Positions 49,270-61,871 of a DNA stretch of 64,000 bases are shown one piece after another; position 1 is the stretch's first letter, and each line of letters starts with the position of its first letter. This stretch comes from Dama dama (Eukaryota; Chordata; Mammalia; Artiodactyla; Cervidae). The translations under genes and the position numbers were made by a program. Below the pieces are notes generated by a model. It was not told where the DNA came from. It was given only the letters and a program-made list of their open reading frames with translations, and ran no database searches. Location of the stretch: the NCBI RefSeq assembly GCF_033118175.1, contig NC_083692.1, forward strand, positions 15,386,001 to 15,450,000. The letters are read 5' to 3'.

Positions 49270-50135
49270 ACCCAAGAATCTTGCAACCAGGAGGCTGAGC
49301 CCTGGCCCACGCAGGCCAGCCAGCTGCTGGTGATTTGCTGCCATGCAGACAGAGCCAGCCTTCACTGAACGCCTTGCTCTGTGCCCTGCACTGAGCTAGG
49401 ATTTGGGGAGGACAGCAGAGGGCTCTGCCCTCGGTGGGCACCCGGTCAGGCGAGAGCAATCACAGCAAAGAGGAACCGGTGCCCTGTGAAGAGAGATGCC
49501 CCCGCCACTGCCGGCCTCGCTGCTCGCGTCTGGACTTTTCTAGGAAAGGAAACTCAAGAAACGACCGGGCTGCCTCCTGGGAAGGGAGTGATTCGATGGA
49601 GGTTGAGGCAGAGAGAGGAAAGATGACTTTCCATGATATCCTCCCTTCTACTTTTTGGATTTTGTACTAAGTTCATAACTAACCAAAGCAACCCCCCCCC
49701 CCCAAAAAAAAAAGTCAAACAAAGATGACAAGCGCCACGTGACAGGTACTACCCTAGGGGCAGCAACTCCATGCTGGGCCCGGGGAGGGGGAACAGGCAG
49801 CCCTGATGTCAAGGGACTCAGAGTTCTCATCTGCAAGGGGTGTGTGTGGGGCGGGGGTCAGTCTCTGTACCTTGGGATGTGTGGACCTACTGGGTTGAAG
49901 GTTATCTCTCCAAAGTGCATGGCTACCTCCCACAGCATATAGCCTTTATTTGTATAATGTGTATGGTGATGACAGGTAACTGGACTTATTGTGGTGGTCA
50001 TTTTGCAGTATATACAAACATCAGATCATGTTGTATAACTGAAACTAATATAATGTTATCAATTATTCTTCAAGTAAAAAAATATAGCCTAAAAAAATTA
50101 CAACGTTATTTAAAAATAGGAAATCTGCAGAGATA
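49270..50135. other. Sequence right of the CpG island
   Basis: No exon recognised. Contains a C12/A10 homopolymer at 49692-49713 and AT-rich sequence at 49900-50130. Confidence 0.45.
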
Positions 50136-50137
50136 CT

Positions 50138-50335
50138 GGGGCTTCCCAGGTGGCGCTAGTGGTAAAGAACTCGCCCGTGAGAGGTGTGGGTCTCTGAGTC
50201 GGGATGATCCCTTGGAGGAGGGCGTGGCAACCCACTCCAGTATTCTTGCCTGGAGAATCCCAAGGACAGAGGAGCCTGGTGGGCTACAGTCCACAGCGTT
50301 GCAAAGAGGCGGACACAACTGAAGTGACTTATCAC
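50138..50335 (+). mobile_element. Bov-tA SINE
   Basis: Full-length copy, from 'ggggcttcccaggtggcgct' to 'gacacaactgaagtgactta'. Confidence 0.92.
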
Positions 50336-50679
50336 CAAGCAGAGATGTTAGTTAAAATGAAGCCACACTGCATCAGGGTGGGCCCGGAATTCAGTGACTG
50401 TGTTCTTACAATAAGGCCACATGGAGAGACACACAGAGACGAAAACCACGTGAAGACAGAGCAGAGATCAGCAAAGGAACACCCAGGGTCATCACAACCA
50501 CCGGAAACTGGGAAGAAGCAAAGAAGATTCTTCCCTAGAGCTGCAGAGGGAGCACGATCCTGCCAACAGCTTGATTTTGGACTTGCAGCCTCCAGAGCTA
50601 TGAGAGAGCCAATGTCTGTTACCCAGTTCATGTTGATTTGTTACAGCTGCCCCAGGAAACAAGACAATGGGCCTATGCA

Positions 50680-50920
50680 TCTGTGTCTGTGTATGTTGAG
50701 GTTTGTGTGTCAATCGGTTTGGAGTCTGTGTGTGTCTGTGTGTGTTTGAGGGGTTATTTGGGTGTGCCTGGGAAAGTATTTATGACTGTAATTTGAATTT
50801 TAGGTGTTGTGTGAGTTTTGGGGTACATGCATGTCTGTGTGTTCATTTATTGTGCAGTTTTGTGTGTACATTTCTGTGTGCGTGTATGCGTGTGCTTTGG
50901 TGTGTTTGAGAGTCAATGAT
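50680..50920. repeat. Diverged GT-rich tract
   Basis: Irregular (TGTGTG)n-like sequence with interruptions. The Cys/Val-rich open frame across it is a by-product. Confidence 0.6.
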
Positions 50921-51207
50921 CTCTAAAGTCTCTCTTGGCCCTAACCATCCAGAAGCGTGCCCTGGGGCTTCTGCGGCTGCAGAGGTTGGCCTTGAGAGAA
51001 ATGCAGGCCAAGGGTAGAGGAGAGGGACCAGCATCAAGGCTGGGTTGGCACAGCCCCTCCTCTGGTCTAGGGCCGCCTGGGAAAGGGGGTGGTCTGCTGG
51101 TAGAGTGCCCATCATTGCACCTGTTCTGTTGGTGGAAGGGTCTCGAGGTTAGGCATGTGGGTCTTGCAGGAGCCATATCCTGGGGGCCCAGCCTGACAGC
51201 CTTCTTG

Positions 51208-51522
51208 AAAGTGAAAGTGAAAGTCGCTCAGTCATGTCTGACTGTTTGTGACCCCATGGACTTTACATTCCAAGGAGTTCTCCAGGCCACAATACTGGAG
51301 TGGGTAGCCTTTCCCTTCTCCAGGGGATTTTCCCAACCCAGAGATCGAACCCAGGTCTCCTGAATCGCAGGCAGATTCTTTACCAGCTGAGCCACGAGGG
51401 AAGCCCAAGAATACTGGAGTGGGTAGCCTATCCCTTCTCCAGGGGATCTTCCTGACCCAGGAATCGAACTGGGGTCTCCTGCATTGCAGGCGGATTCTTT
51501 ACCAACTGAGCTATTAGGGAAT
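51208..51522 (-). mobile_element. Dimeric Bov-tA SINE with 16-bp perfect target-site duplication
   Basis: Read on the minus strand, a head unit (51522-51408) ends at 'ccactccagtattctt' and joins a full unit (51407-51208) beginning 'gggcttccctcgtggc'. CCTGACAGCCTTCTTG flanks it exactly at 51192-51207 and 51523-51538. A single insertion of a dimer, probably recent. Confidence 0.93.
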
Positions 51523-51617
51523 CCTGACAGCCTTCTTGGAATCCTTCAAAAGAGCAGAGACCCCTGAGAGAGAGAGAAACCCCTCCCAAGAATCTAAGTT
51601 ACTCTGAAACATGAGGG

Positions 51618-51801
51618 CAGCAGTTCTCAAACTTTGGCAAACCAGTGTCACCAGAGGGCTTATTACACGGCAGATGGCTGAGCCCCACGGCAGAGGGTCT
51701 GATGCAGCAGGTGTGGGGTGGAACCTGAGGGCCTGCATCTCGAATAAGATCTTGGGTGAAGCCGACACTGCTGGACTGGGATCTTGCTTTGAGAATCACT
51801 G
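51618..51801 (+). mobile_element. MER5A-type hAT transposon
   Basis: Terminal inverted repeats 'cagcagttctcaaac' and 'tttgagaatcactg' enclose 184 bp, close to the usual MER5A length. The flanking 8 bases agree at about 5 of 8 positions, a decayed target duplication. Confidence 0.75.
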
Positions 51802-51804
51802 CAT

Positions 51805-53920
51805 TAGCCCATACAATAGGAGATGGGTTTCCTCCTCCATCTCCCCCAGGCCTTGGGGCAAGCATCCACGTCCTTTAGGACAGGCCCCGGAAAAGTCAGG
51901 GTTGGCAGGCTCAATTCTCTTCTCACGGTCTGTCTTTCACGATCACCCACATGTCACTTGCAAAATCATTTATTCAGTAGAATAATGGGCTCTGTTCCCT
52001 GCACTCAAGACACTGACAGTCTAGGCACAGGATTCCTGTGGATACACAGATTGGCCAGAGAAACCAGGACAGCTCTGCCTGAGTCAACTCCAGAGGCCCG
52101 CTGAAGGGATGCTGGGAGCACTGAGGAGGAGCCTTGGCTGGGCCTGCAGCAACCCGGGAAGGCTGCCTGGGGGAGGTGTCAGCCAAAGTTAGCTCTTAAG
52201 GGAGGAACGACCATAGTCACATTAATTGAAGGCTCACTGCCTGGCACTGTGCTGAGACTTTGCAAACACGCACTCTTTCAAGACTCACAACAGGAGGGAA
52301 CTATTGTTGCTGAAGGGAGATTTGAGCCCAGTCCACTTCTGGTAGCCATGTTCCCAACTTTGAGCCTATGTGGGGATGGATCCTGACCTGAAGACGAGTT
52401 GTGGTGTGGAGGCCAGGGCGGGGCATTCCAGGAGGGGACTGCGTGTGCACCCACGCGGAGAGGGAGGTGGGCGCAGAGGCTTCCCCCCAGCTGGAAACCA
52501 CTCCCTCGGGCGGAATCAGGGAAGGACAGCGGGGAGCTGGAGAGAGGCAGAGGGAGGGTGCTCTGTGAGCACAGCGGCTCCAGCGAAGCTGGGAGCCAGA
52601 TGGCAGAGGGTGTGGGTCTGGCTTACATGGTTTCCCGGGGCCTGGGGCCAGAGCGGGGACACAGGAGCCCAAGAACCACAGGGCGACAGGACTGGGGCGT
52701 TCTGTTGACAGATCTGCTTGTGATGAAGCTTAGCCCCAAAGAGAGGCTGAGGGGTGACTGGCCAGCACAATCTCCGTGACTTAGGGTGGCCCCTCAGTCC
52801 TTGGCCTCCAGGCAGCCTCTGTGTGGCTATAGGGGTCCTGACCAGCCTCGTTACAACCTGGCTCTTACCTCTTGTCAGGGAAGCTAAGGAAAGCCACTCT
52901 GAGCCAGGCTGAATGAGTACTGAATTAGTGACCTGAATGCACAGGATGGAACCAGAGGATATAAGGTTCAGCTGCAGCAAGAGGTGTTCTAATCAGACAC
53001 GAGAAAGAGCACTGGCCTGGGATGCTCAAGGGACAAGAGAGATTTTCTTCTGGGGAAGAGACCCAACCTTGTGTCTTTGTGACAGTCTGTCTGTCTGGAA
53101 AACATACGGTGGGGATTTCTCTCTCTCCTCTTTCACTACTTCTCCAGCAAATCCCACCCACGCTTTTAGTTCCTTTTCTCCTTTCCTGCTGGCCTCCCAT
53201 TTCTGCCTTCTTTCTCTGAGCTGGCAAAGGCTCCCCTGGGCTTGTCTCAGTGTTGCTGGGGGCCTTTGAGTTTGGGCACACTCCACCCAGCCAGTGTTCA
53301 CGGAGCCCTCCGCCTGCTGGAGGTGAAAGAACCACAGACTGCCTGGCAGAGGAGAGATCAGACAGTTCAACCAAGGCCCACATTCGAGGCAGAGTAAGGG
53401 CCATGCAATGAGAAAGATACAAGCCAAGGTGATAGGGCTGAGAGAGACCAGGGCCTCAGGGGGTCAGGGAAGGCTTCAGACAGGGACAGGTGGGATTTCT
53501 CAGCTGGCAGAAGACAGTGGGGGAAGTCTTCTGTTTGGGCCAAGGGGGCAAATGAGTAGAGAAGGGAAGCATAGAGTGGTTCCAGAAATGGCAGGTTAGA
53601 TTGGCTTGACTGCAGAGATGGGGTGAGAAAAATCTGGTATGATAACAGGCAGATGGGGGACCATGAGGTCCTGAATTTTAGGCTGAATGATTTGCACGTA
53701 ATACTGTGGGCAGCAGGGAGCTATTGAAGGTTCCAGAGGAAGAACATGGCATTATTTGGGCTGAGACTGGAAGGGAGTCTAGATTGTGCTCCAATGCTAG
53801 TAGCTCCTGAAAGGCACCTGGCCCTGATTCTGAGTCCACTGACTTCTCAGGGGGTTCCCCAGGGGAGCAGACAACTGGTGTCTCAAATGTCACTGTTTTG
53901 GTGAGGTCTGTCCTGATGAT
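51805..53920. other. Unique sequence
   Basis: No exon or RNA gene recognised. Several open frames above 100 codons on both strands (for example 52516-52980 minus) are GC-driven and unlike known proteins. Short inverted L2-like sequence may lie at 53390-53900. Confidence 0.4.
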
Positions 53921-53924
53921 CCAA

Positions 53925-54230
53925 CTAGTTCATCCTAAAGGAAATCAGTCCTGAATATTCATTGGAAGGACTGATGCTGAAGCTGAAACTCCAATACTCT
54001 TGCCATCTGATGCGAAGAACCGACTCATTGGAAAAGACCCTGATGCTGGGAAAGATTGAAGGCAGGAGAAGGGGACAACAGAGGATGAGATGGTTGGATG
54101 GCATCACCGACTCAATGGATGTGAGTTTGAGTAAACTCTGGGAGTTGGTGATGGACAGGGAGGCCTGGCATGCTGCAGTCCATGGGGTCGCAAAGAGTCA
54201 GACACGACTGAGAAACTGAATTGAACTCAA
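53925..54230 (+). mobile_element. BovB LINE 3' end
   Basis: From 'catcctaaaggaaatcagtc' to 'gacacgactgagaaactgaa', a typical 3' terminal piece. Confidence 0.9.
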
Positions 54231-54364
54231 CTGTCCTGATGATCGTATTTATCAACTCAGCATCTCTGGCACTTCCCCTTTTCCTTCTCTGTGTTTCCGT
54301 CACACTCATTGCCTTCTAACATCCTTCATCCATGGTTTATACTATTTATCGTCTGTTCCACCCT

Positions 54365-54475
54365 CATTGGAATGAAGGCCCCATGAGGAAAAGGTCTATG
54401 CTTTACTTGCTGCTCAATATTCCAGTGCCTACCATAGTGCCTGGAATCCCAACAAATTCGTGTGTGGACTAAATC
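54365..54475 (+). repeat. L2 3'-end-like fragment
   Basis: 'ggaatgaaggccccatgagg' and 'cagtgcctaccatagtgcct' match an L2 terminus. Confidence 0.5.
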
Positions 54476-54839
54476 AAGAGAAAAATTCCACCCTGCATGA
54501 ACCATCGTGGTCGTCTCCTCCCTGTCGCTTTGCTCCTGGCTTCCTGAGCTTGGCAGCACTCGAGTGGAAAAATCTCTGAGAAAATCAGACAGAATTCTGC
54601 TTCTTCCCTGCTGTGCCTCTCACCCTTGCCAGGAGTCTGGGAAGATTTGGACTGTTCCTTCTCCCTTCCTCTGCCAAAAACACTTCCCTTCGTCTTGGAG
54701 TAGGGGCCAGGCAAGGAAAATTTCAGTTGAGGGAAGCAAGAGGCTCGCAGGCCTGAGGCAGCCCCACCCGGCAGCCTGGAACAACTCTGATGGGCTCATC
54801 GGAATAACTGCAAATTATTTTGCAGTTACTAACGAGCAC

Positions 54840-55020
54840 CCACCCCAGCATGCACTGTAGAGGAGCTCTGTGCATTTTGTTCCATTTGGGCCTCCCATTA
54901 ACCCTATGGAATGGGTATTATCTTCCCATTCTACAGATGGGAAAATAGAGGCTCAGAGAGGCTAACTGATAAGGCCGAGTTCTTCCCACCAGCTGAGGGA
55001 GCCTCGGTTTGAACACAGGT
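54840..55020 (-). repeat. MIR SINE
   Basis: 'tgggtattatcttcccattc' and 'ataGAGgctcagagaggcta' mark an inverted MIR. Confidence 0.7.
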
Positions 55021-55769
55021 CTGTCTTCCTCCAAGCCAGTGCTTGCTCCTTTATGGCACACAGGCTCTCTTCTGCGAGAGAAGCAGCTGAGATGCAGCGA
55101 GGGGGGGCTTGCTGAATTCTCTGTCCAAGGCGTCATCAGATCACAGAGGTCTCTGCTGGCCTCGGGCTTCCCACCTGAGCTATCGGGAGCTGAGGTTCTG
55201 GCCACTTCCCAACGATGAAGGAGGACAGTGATGTCACATCTGCCACCCGACCTGAGCTCATCAGAGAGTGAGAGTTATAACTGCGGGCACTGCCTGCTCT
55301 GGCCTGTGGCCAGGCGTCCTCACCTCGCTTCTGTGTGCACCACAAGAGCTGGAGTCCAGGACAGGGCTCCCTGCCTTGGCGGCCCAGCACACCAGGGACG
55401 CCAAACCTACCCCTGTGTGCAGATCCAACGCCAACAGCCAGAGCTGCTCACAGCTGGGCCATCACTGGGGAGGTGGGAAAGCTTGGCTCAAGCCCCCAGC
55501 TGTGGATACCCAGCCTAGGAACACAGTTAACCCACCTTGAGGGGAGAAACCCTCCCTCTCAGTAAACATCACTGAGTCCCTATGTGCAAGGAAAAGAGAT
55601 GGCTTCTGCCTTTGAGGCTCTAAAGAGCAGAGCATAGTCACTAAATAGACCATGGGGAACCATGGATGATTCTAGAGCAGGTGAGTGAGACGCCTACACG
55701 GTGGATTAGGAGGTGAATTAGGCAGCAGCAAAGTATGGCTGGGGGAGAACCGGCCTTTGTAATGACTCC

Positions 55770-55960
55770 AGCTAACGTGTTGAGCACTTACTGAGAACTT
55801 GAGGTCGTTTCAAGCCTTACAAACACTAACTTTAATCTTAGTAACCCTAGGGTACGTTGTTATTCCCATTTTACAGATGAGAAGACTGATGTAAAGTGAT
55901 CTTATAAGCCCTGTAGGTGGTGGAGTTGGGCACTGAACCCACCTAGCTCCCAAGCCTGCC
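55770..55960 (-). repeat. MIR SINE
   Basis: 'tgagcacttactgagaactt', 'attcccattttacagatgag' and the following 'aagtgatcttataagccctg' fit an inverted MIR. Confidence 0.7.
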
Positions 55961-56336
55961 TTCTTTACTAGGATTTGTTGCTGCCTCTTGCAGTGATCTG
56001 GGCTGGGCAGTGGGCAGGGCTGGAGGGAGGGAAGTGAGACACTGCCTACGGTTAAGACTCCTTGCCTTGGAGAGCTCTCACATGGCCAGACCAGGAAATC
56101 ATAAGGGAGATGTGAACATCAAGCACTTTGATCTGCATGGAAAAGAACTGTAGCGAAGATCACTGTTATTGATAACAGCAGCAATCACAATGTTCTTGGA
56201 CAACAGCCCAGACAGGATAACTTCTTTCATGGAAAAGAGATTTTAGAGACTCTCCCACAGAGAAATCACATCACAGTTATAACCTCACTTGTCTATTCAA
56301 TCCTTTCCTGGTTTTATTCATTACCTTATTTACTTA

Positions 56337-56530
56337 AATGGTGGCGCAGACAGTAAAGAATCTGCCTGCCATGCAGGCAAACTGGATTTGATCCCTGGGT
56401 CGGGAAGATCCTCTGGTGAAGGAAATGGCAACCCGTTCCAGTACTCTTGCCTGGAGAATTCCAAGGACAGAGGAGCCTGGTGGTCCATGGGGTTGCAAAC
56501 AGTTGGACATGACTCAGGGACTAACACTTT
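56337..56530 (+). mobile_element. Bov-tA SINE
   Basis: From 'atggtggcgcagacagtaaa' to 'gacatgactcagggactaac'. Confidence 0.9.
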
Positions 56531-56534
56531 TATT

Positions 56535-57880
56535 TACTTAAATGGAGGAGAAAGCCTCACTTTGATGCTGACCTGGCCTTCTAGCTTTGGATGTGTGATC
56601 ACCACCAGTGCCCCTTTCACAAAAGAGGATGAGTTTCTGGGAGTCACCAGGTAGATGGAAGGAGAGGGAAGGATGTGGGGCACGGGGTGACTCCGGCCAG
56701 ACAGGGGGAAGGCAGCTGCACCCAGGAAGGGCTGCCCGAGACCCAGGGCTTCCTGTGCTGTTTTGATGTGATTACACTTGATGCCTCTGAGATGATCGGC
56801 TACATTTTAAATGACACTATTGATATAAGCAAGGCTTGAGAAGTTAAAAGAAATTGAGGTTGGAGTATATCAAGAGTCCTTACAGCTCCAACAGTCTGTG
56901 AAGATACCATCTGTCTTAATCTTCTCCCAAGGAAAAATTATCAAGAGGCAGTGAGCGCTCAGAAGAGCTGTGTCTGGCTGGGTCTTGCCTGTCCCCACAC
57001 TGGGGTGAGCTGGGCAAGAGCCACTTGGGACCCAGCTGGCAGCTCAACCTGGGGACATCCTAGCCAGAGCCACACAGCCTCTGGCCCCCTTCCCGGGTCT
57101 CAGGAGCTGGGGTCACCTGGGACACTGTCCTTCTGGCCTCTCCTGTTAGGTTGTGGGTGTAGGAGGGCTAGAGAGGGCCTTCGCTCAAGCGATGAGCAGA
57201 GAGCCACAAGCTTGAGGAGGGAGCTGGCAGTAGGAACTGAGCCCTGCTGGGTGGGATGAGAGCAAAAGCGCTTACCTGCAGCAGCAGGTAAGGTCGGGGG
57301 CTCCCGAGATGAGCTGTCACCGGCTCACCTTCCTCTTAATCGGTCCCCAGGTGCTTCCAAGCGTCCCGGCTGCGTCTCTGCTTAACTCCCGACCACAAAG
57401 GGGGCTCCTCCAAGGTTCTGTGGCACTGGGACAAAGAAGTGCTCTCAGTGCATGTGGGCATGGATCTCCGTCCTCCTTGAGCCTCCCCGAGGCTCCTCCC
57501 CCAGCCCAAGCAGGCCAGGCCCTCCCAGGTCCACCACGCTTATCAGCGCCCCACCAGATCTGCCTCATGGGAACTCTGACGGGGTGAGGGGCACCCCATG
57601 TATGCAGCCATAAGCCCCGATCTGCCCCTCTACTCCACATCCAGATGCCCAGCCCTGGGGTAGGTAAGCCAGGGAGCCATCCTTCATCCAAGATCAACAG
57701 AAGCCAGGAGGAAGCTGGGGGGACCATGAACGACATGATACTGGGAGTCCTGGCATCTGTGGCTGCTACTTCCTCCTAGTGAGGTGGAGCATCACACTTT
57801 TCCTCAGTGGGGTGTGGGCTTCAGTGTAGACACACAGCCACACTGCCTGCAGGCCTGAGCTGGGGAGACCAGAGGGGCCC
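56535..57880. other. Unique sequence
   Basis: No gene or repeat could be recognised. Confidence 0.4.
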
Positions 57881-57889
57881 ATAACTACC

Positions 57890-58050
57890 AGGTGACTCTG
57901 AGTAAGATCAGAATCATCTGGGGCAGGGTCCTGCTAAACTGCAGGCTTAAGGGCCCTATCCTAGCCTGTTGAATCAGAATCTCCAGGAAGGGGCCTGGAA
58001 ATGTGCATTTTAGCAGGTTCCCCACATGGATGCCAAAGAACTAGGACTCA
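57890..58050 (-). repeat. MER5A/B-like hAT fragment
   Basis: 'gttgaatcagaatctccagg' and 'gcctggaaatgtgcatttta' are typical MER5-type phrases. Strand assignment is tentative. Confidence 0.5.
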
Positions 58051-58499
58051 CTGGGCTATGTGTGCTGGGAAAGGGTTGACAAGTCCAAGGATGAAGCTTT
58101 GATCATATGCGTGAGGGGGTCGTTGGTCCCTTTCCTAAAAGCAGCATCATAGGAGCCCAGTCTCCACAGCCAACCAGCCAGGGGCCCTGGGCAACTTGCT
58201 GAAACCTCTCTGGGTCTCTTTTCCTTGTGGGCAAAATGCCCACAAGGCATTTTGATGGGCCTTGTGAAAGAGATGATTTCTTGGGCCCTTCCGGGTGTAA
58301 AAAAAAAAAAAAGGTGAACCCATTGAGAAATGAATTTTAAAAGGAAGTTCAGGGGAGCATTTTAAATAGTATTCTCCTTGAATCATTGGTTTTTTCCTTA
58401 AATTCACTTTTTGAATTCTGAAAATAACATACTAATGTAAGGGAAAGAAATCAAAGCATTCCAAGTAATACAGAATGAAAAGTCTCCCTGCTATCCCAG

Positions 58500-59420
58500 A
58501 CCTCTGTTCCACTCCCCCAAATAAACATTGTCAAGTTTCCTATTTTTCTTCAAGAATTTTCCCATAAATACTGACAAATACGTATCTATGCCTACATCTT
58601 TATTTTAAACCCAACTGGGACCACATTCCCAGTACTTTCTTTGTTTCTTAGTTATTACACATCGCACATCTCTGCATACCAAGAGACAGGTCTTTCATGC
58701 CTGCAGCTGCTCGTAACATCCCACTGAAGGATGCACTATGCTTTTCATGCATCTATCCTTTTTGGCAGATGTTTAGGTTGTTTTTATGTTTTTTGCTGCA
58801 CAGACAAAGCTTCAGTGAACATCTTTGACAATACATGTTTGTGCGTACATGTGAGGTTAGCTGTAGGATAAATCCCTAGCGGTAAGGAGTTGAAGGTTAG
58901 GTGGATCTAAAATTCTGACATTGCCAGATTGTCCTCCAAAGAAGACGAACCAGTCTGCACTGCCCAGCCATCAAATTTTTAAACTTTGCAAATATGTGAG
59001 TTGAAAATGACATCTTGTTTCAATGTGTAATTCTTTAAATATCAGAAAAGGCAGGCATTGCTTTCAGGTTGATTGGTGGCCTTTGCATTTATTTTTTCTG
59101 TGAACTCTGTTCTTTCTAATTTAGCTCACTGATTTTTAAGAGATTTTTCTAAATTAAGACAATTAACTTTTTGTTACGTGCATTACAAATTGTCATTTTT
59201 TTTTTTTTTTACTCTATTTATGGCATCACTGCTTACAGAGATTTCAGATATTTCTGTAGCCCAAAATATTTTCTACTAGAGGATCCTAAAAATATATGCT
59301 GATGTTTTCCACTGGTATTGTTAGGGTTTTTTTTCTTTTTAATCATTCTTTTACTCTTTCCTTCTTTTAAATTTTCTTTCTAGATTTTGTTTTGGTGTTA
59401 AGAGTGTGGTAGGCCCAGCT
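58500..59420 (-). repeat. L1M fragment, inverted
   Basis: 'gcttcagtgaacatctttga', 'gctgtaggataaatccctag' and 'cattgccagattgtcctcca' belong to an inverted ancient L1 3' end. The right part is AT-rich and less certain. Confidence 0.65.
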
Positions 59421-59549
59421 TTCTTTCTTTCCCCAAGGGGCTGGTTATCTCAAAGTCATGTTTGAATAATTCATTTTCTCCCCCAACTCATCCTCCCTCT
59501 TCTAGATTCAAAATATCAATTTAACTATATTAGGATGGGTAACAAAGAG

Positions 59550-59870
59550 TCAAATGTTGATTCAAATTCCACCTTTACTGGATCTAGGAGAAGTTACCTA
59601 AAACTCCACGTGCCTCAGTTTCCTCATCTAAAAGTGAGGTTAACCGAATTATGTAGGGGAAAATATAGGGAAATGTGGAGTTTTTCAGGCAGTTCACTAA
59701 GAAAAATGTTATATTATTTCTATGGATTTTTGGATATATGTGATACTTGTCAGCTTTCTGACACATTATCTGATATGATTTCATTGTAATTCTAAATAAA
59801 TAAATGTTTCTAACTTTGGGAAAAATTAGGGACAACAATAGCAACATCTGCATAGGGTTACTGTGAGAAT
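59550..59870 (+). repeat. MIR-like fragment in AT-rich sequence
   Basis: 'gcctcagtttcctcatctaa' is the MIR core; the flanks are AT-rich and unassigned. Confidence 0.5.
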
Positions 59871-60014
59871 TCAAGGAATTATTTGAGCAAAAGGACGTAG
59901 AAAGATGAAACTATATGCTCTCCACAGGAAACTAACCTTTGCTGTAAAGATACACTGCTGCAAGGGAAGGGAGAGAAAAGATACTTCATGCAAATGGTAA
60001 ACAAAAGAGACCAG

Positions 60015-60425
60015 GGTGGCCACACTCACATCAGAAAAAATAAACGTTAGGTAAAAATCTGTCACAAGAGACAAAGAAGGATATTACACAATGATAAAAG
60101 TCAATTCCCCAGGAAGAAATAACAATTATAAATATGTATGCATTTAACAGCAGAGCACCCAAATATAGGAAGCTAACATGAACGGAATGAAAAAAGAAAC
60201 AGTAACACAATAAGAGGAGGAGATTTCAATAAACCTCTTTCGGTAGTGGGTAGAACAATCAGACAGAAGATCAATAAGGAAACAGAGGACTTGGATATAT
60301 TCGACACTATAGACCAACTAAACCCAGTGGACACATACAGAACACTCCACCTAAGAGAAGCAGAATACATGTTCTTCTCAAGTGCGGACAGAATATTCTC
60401 CATGATAGCCTATGTTTTAGGCTTC
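60015..60425 (+). repeat. L1 ORF2-region fragment
   Basis: 'aatcagacagaagatcaata', 'gaccaactaaacccagtgga', 'acagaacactccacctaaga' and 'catgttcttctcaagtgcgg' match L1 ORF2 sequence. One short open frame persists by chance. Confidence 0.75.
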
Positions 60426-60809
60426 AGCGAGGGCCACAGAACAGTGCCTGGCACATGGGAATTACTATATGTTGGTGATTACTATTATCATCAGCACACA
60501 GTAAATGTGTCGGGGTCTTAACAGATATTTTCTGTTTCACTGATCTATGAGCCAGTTCCATCACTCAACAAGTATCTATCATTACGTGTGAGGCCCTGTT
60601 CTATGTGTTGAGAACCAAGCGTGAGCATCAGTAATAAGCGCTATTCTTCTCCCCTCCGGTTAGGCTCACTTCTAGCAATTTTTAGCACGTTTACTGGTAT
60701 TATATTTTCTTTCACTATCTTGCAAAACAGGCTAAAGTTATACACAGGAAAGCTATACGTCTTTGTTCTAACTACTGATTAGCAGTCATAGTATGTGTGT
60801 GTGAGCGTG

Positions 60810-61019
60810 TGCACTCAGTCGCTCACTCATGTCCGGCTCCCCATGGACTGTAGCCCACCAGGCTTCTCTGTCCATGGAATTTTCCAGGCAGGAATACTGG
60901 AGCAGGTTGCCCTTTCCTACGATAGGGGATCGTCCTGACCCAGGGATTGAACCCTCATCTCTTGTGTCTCCTGCATGGTCAGTCAGATTCTTCACCACTG
61001 TGCCACCTGCGAAGTCCCA
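60810..61019 (-). mobile_element. Bov-tA SINE
   Basis: Inverted copy, from 'cactcagtcgctcactcatg' to 'ccactgtgccacctgcgaag' on the plus strand. Confidence 0.9.
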
Positions 61020-61862
61020 TCTTAGTATACTCCTTTATTATTCTATTAGTTTTTCAGTGGACTGTCTTGTTCTTTTTTTCTCCAGATGGCCGATCTTATC
61101 ATCTACAGTTTAAACTGATAAATTTGTCTCCTTTCATAACCTATATTTTCTAATTTTGTATTGGCTTGTACTTCTAGAGACGTGTTAAAGAATGAAGGTA
61201 ATGGTGGTCACTTTTTCCTTGTAGGTATGTCTCTGTACACACATATACACATACATACACAAACACATAAAATGTTAAGCAACATCCATCTATTCCTATT
61301 AAATATGAGTTAAAATCAGGGGCATATGTTGAATTTTATCAAATGCCTTTTAGGCATTTTAGCATTTATGGAGCTGTTTATATTATTTTTTCATCTCTTT
61401 TGAACTATTATTTTGTTCAATTATGTTAATAGTTTTCCTAATATTGAATCTATATCTCTGGAAGATAGCCCCACTTGCTCATGGTATATTATTCATTTTT
61501 CAAACGTAATGCTGTGTGATTCTATTTGTTTCTATTAATATATGAATTTTGCACCAATATTCATAAATGAGATATTTTTGTAGTATTTTTTCTCTTTTCC
61601 TGTGTGGGCTGTTTCTGTCACTGTTGTGCTGGCTTCAGGGACTACTATGGAGTGCTTCCTTCTCTATGATCTGACACAGTTGATGCAGTTTAAATAACAT
61701 TGGAATTCTTTCTTCCCTGAAGGTTTGGTAGAAATTAAGAGCTGTCTATACCTGGGTTTTTTGGAGTGGAGTTTATGAAAATTCAGTTTCTTTCATGGAT
61801 TATTGGTCTGTTGAGGTTTTTCTAGTTCTTCTGGGGTCAAACTGATGATTTGCATTTTCTCA
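61020..61862 (-). repeat. L1M ORF2 region, inverted
   Basis: The reverse complement of an ancient L1, with 'tgaattttatcaaatgcctt', 'agttttcctaatattgaatc' and 'ttattggtctgttgaggttt'. It continues right of the nested SINEs to about 62420. Confidence 0.7.
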
Positions 61863-61871
61863 GAAAACTAT

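Larger units (their letters stand above)
48850..49270. promoter_or_regulatory. CpG island, candidate promoter
   Basis: By hand count about 36 CpGs occur in about 415 bp at roughly 64% G+C. This is the only such island in the 30 kb upstream of the TMEM63C coding region. It carries a CRE-like TCACGTCA (48851-48858) and an RFX X-box (48953-48966). It lies 14.8 kb upstream of the ATG and is the best candidate for the TMEM63C promoter, possibly bidirectional. I could not find a strong splice donor on the minus strand, so the first exon is not placed. Confidence 0.6.

Noticed and set aside
50703..50909. Cys/Val-rich open frame suggesting a small secreted peptide
   Set aside because: Produced by a degenerate TGTGTG tract.
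60246..60521. 91-codon open frame
   Set aside because: L1 ORF2 fragment continuing into MIR-like sequence.
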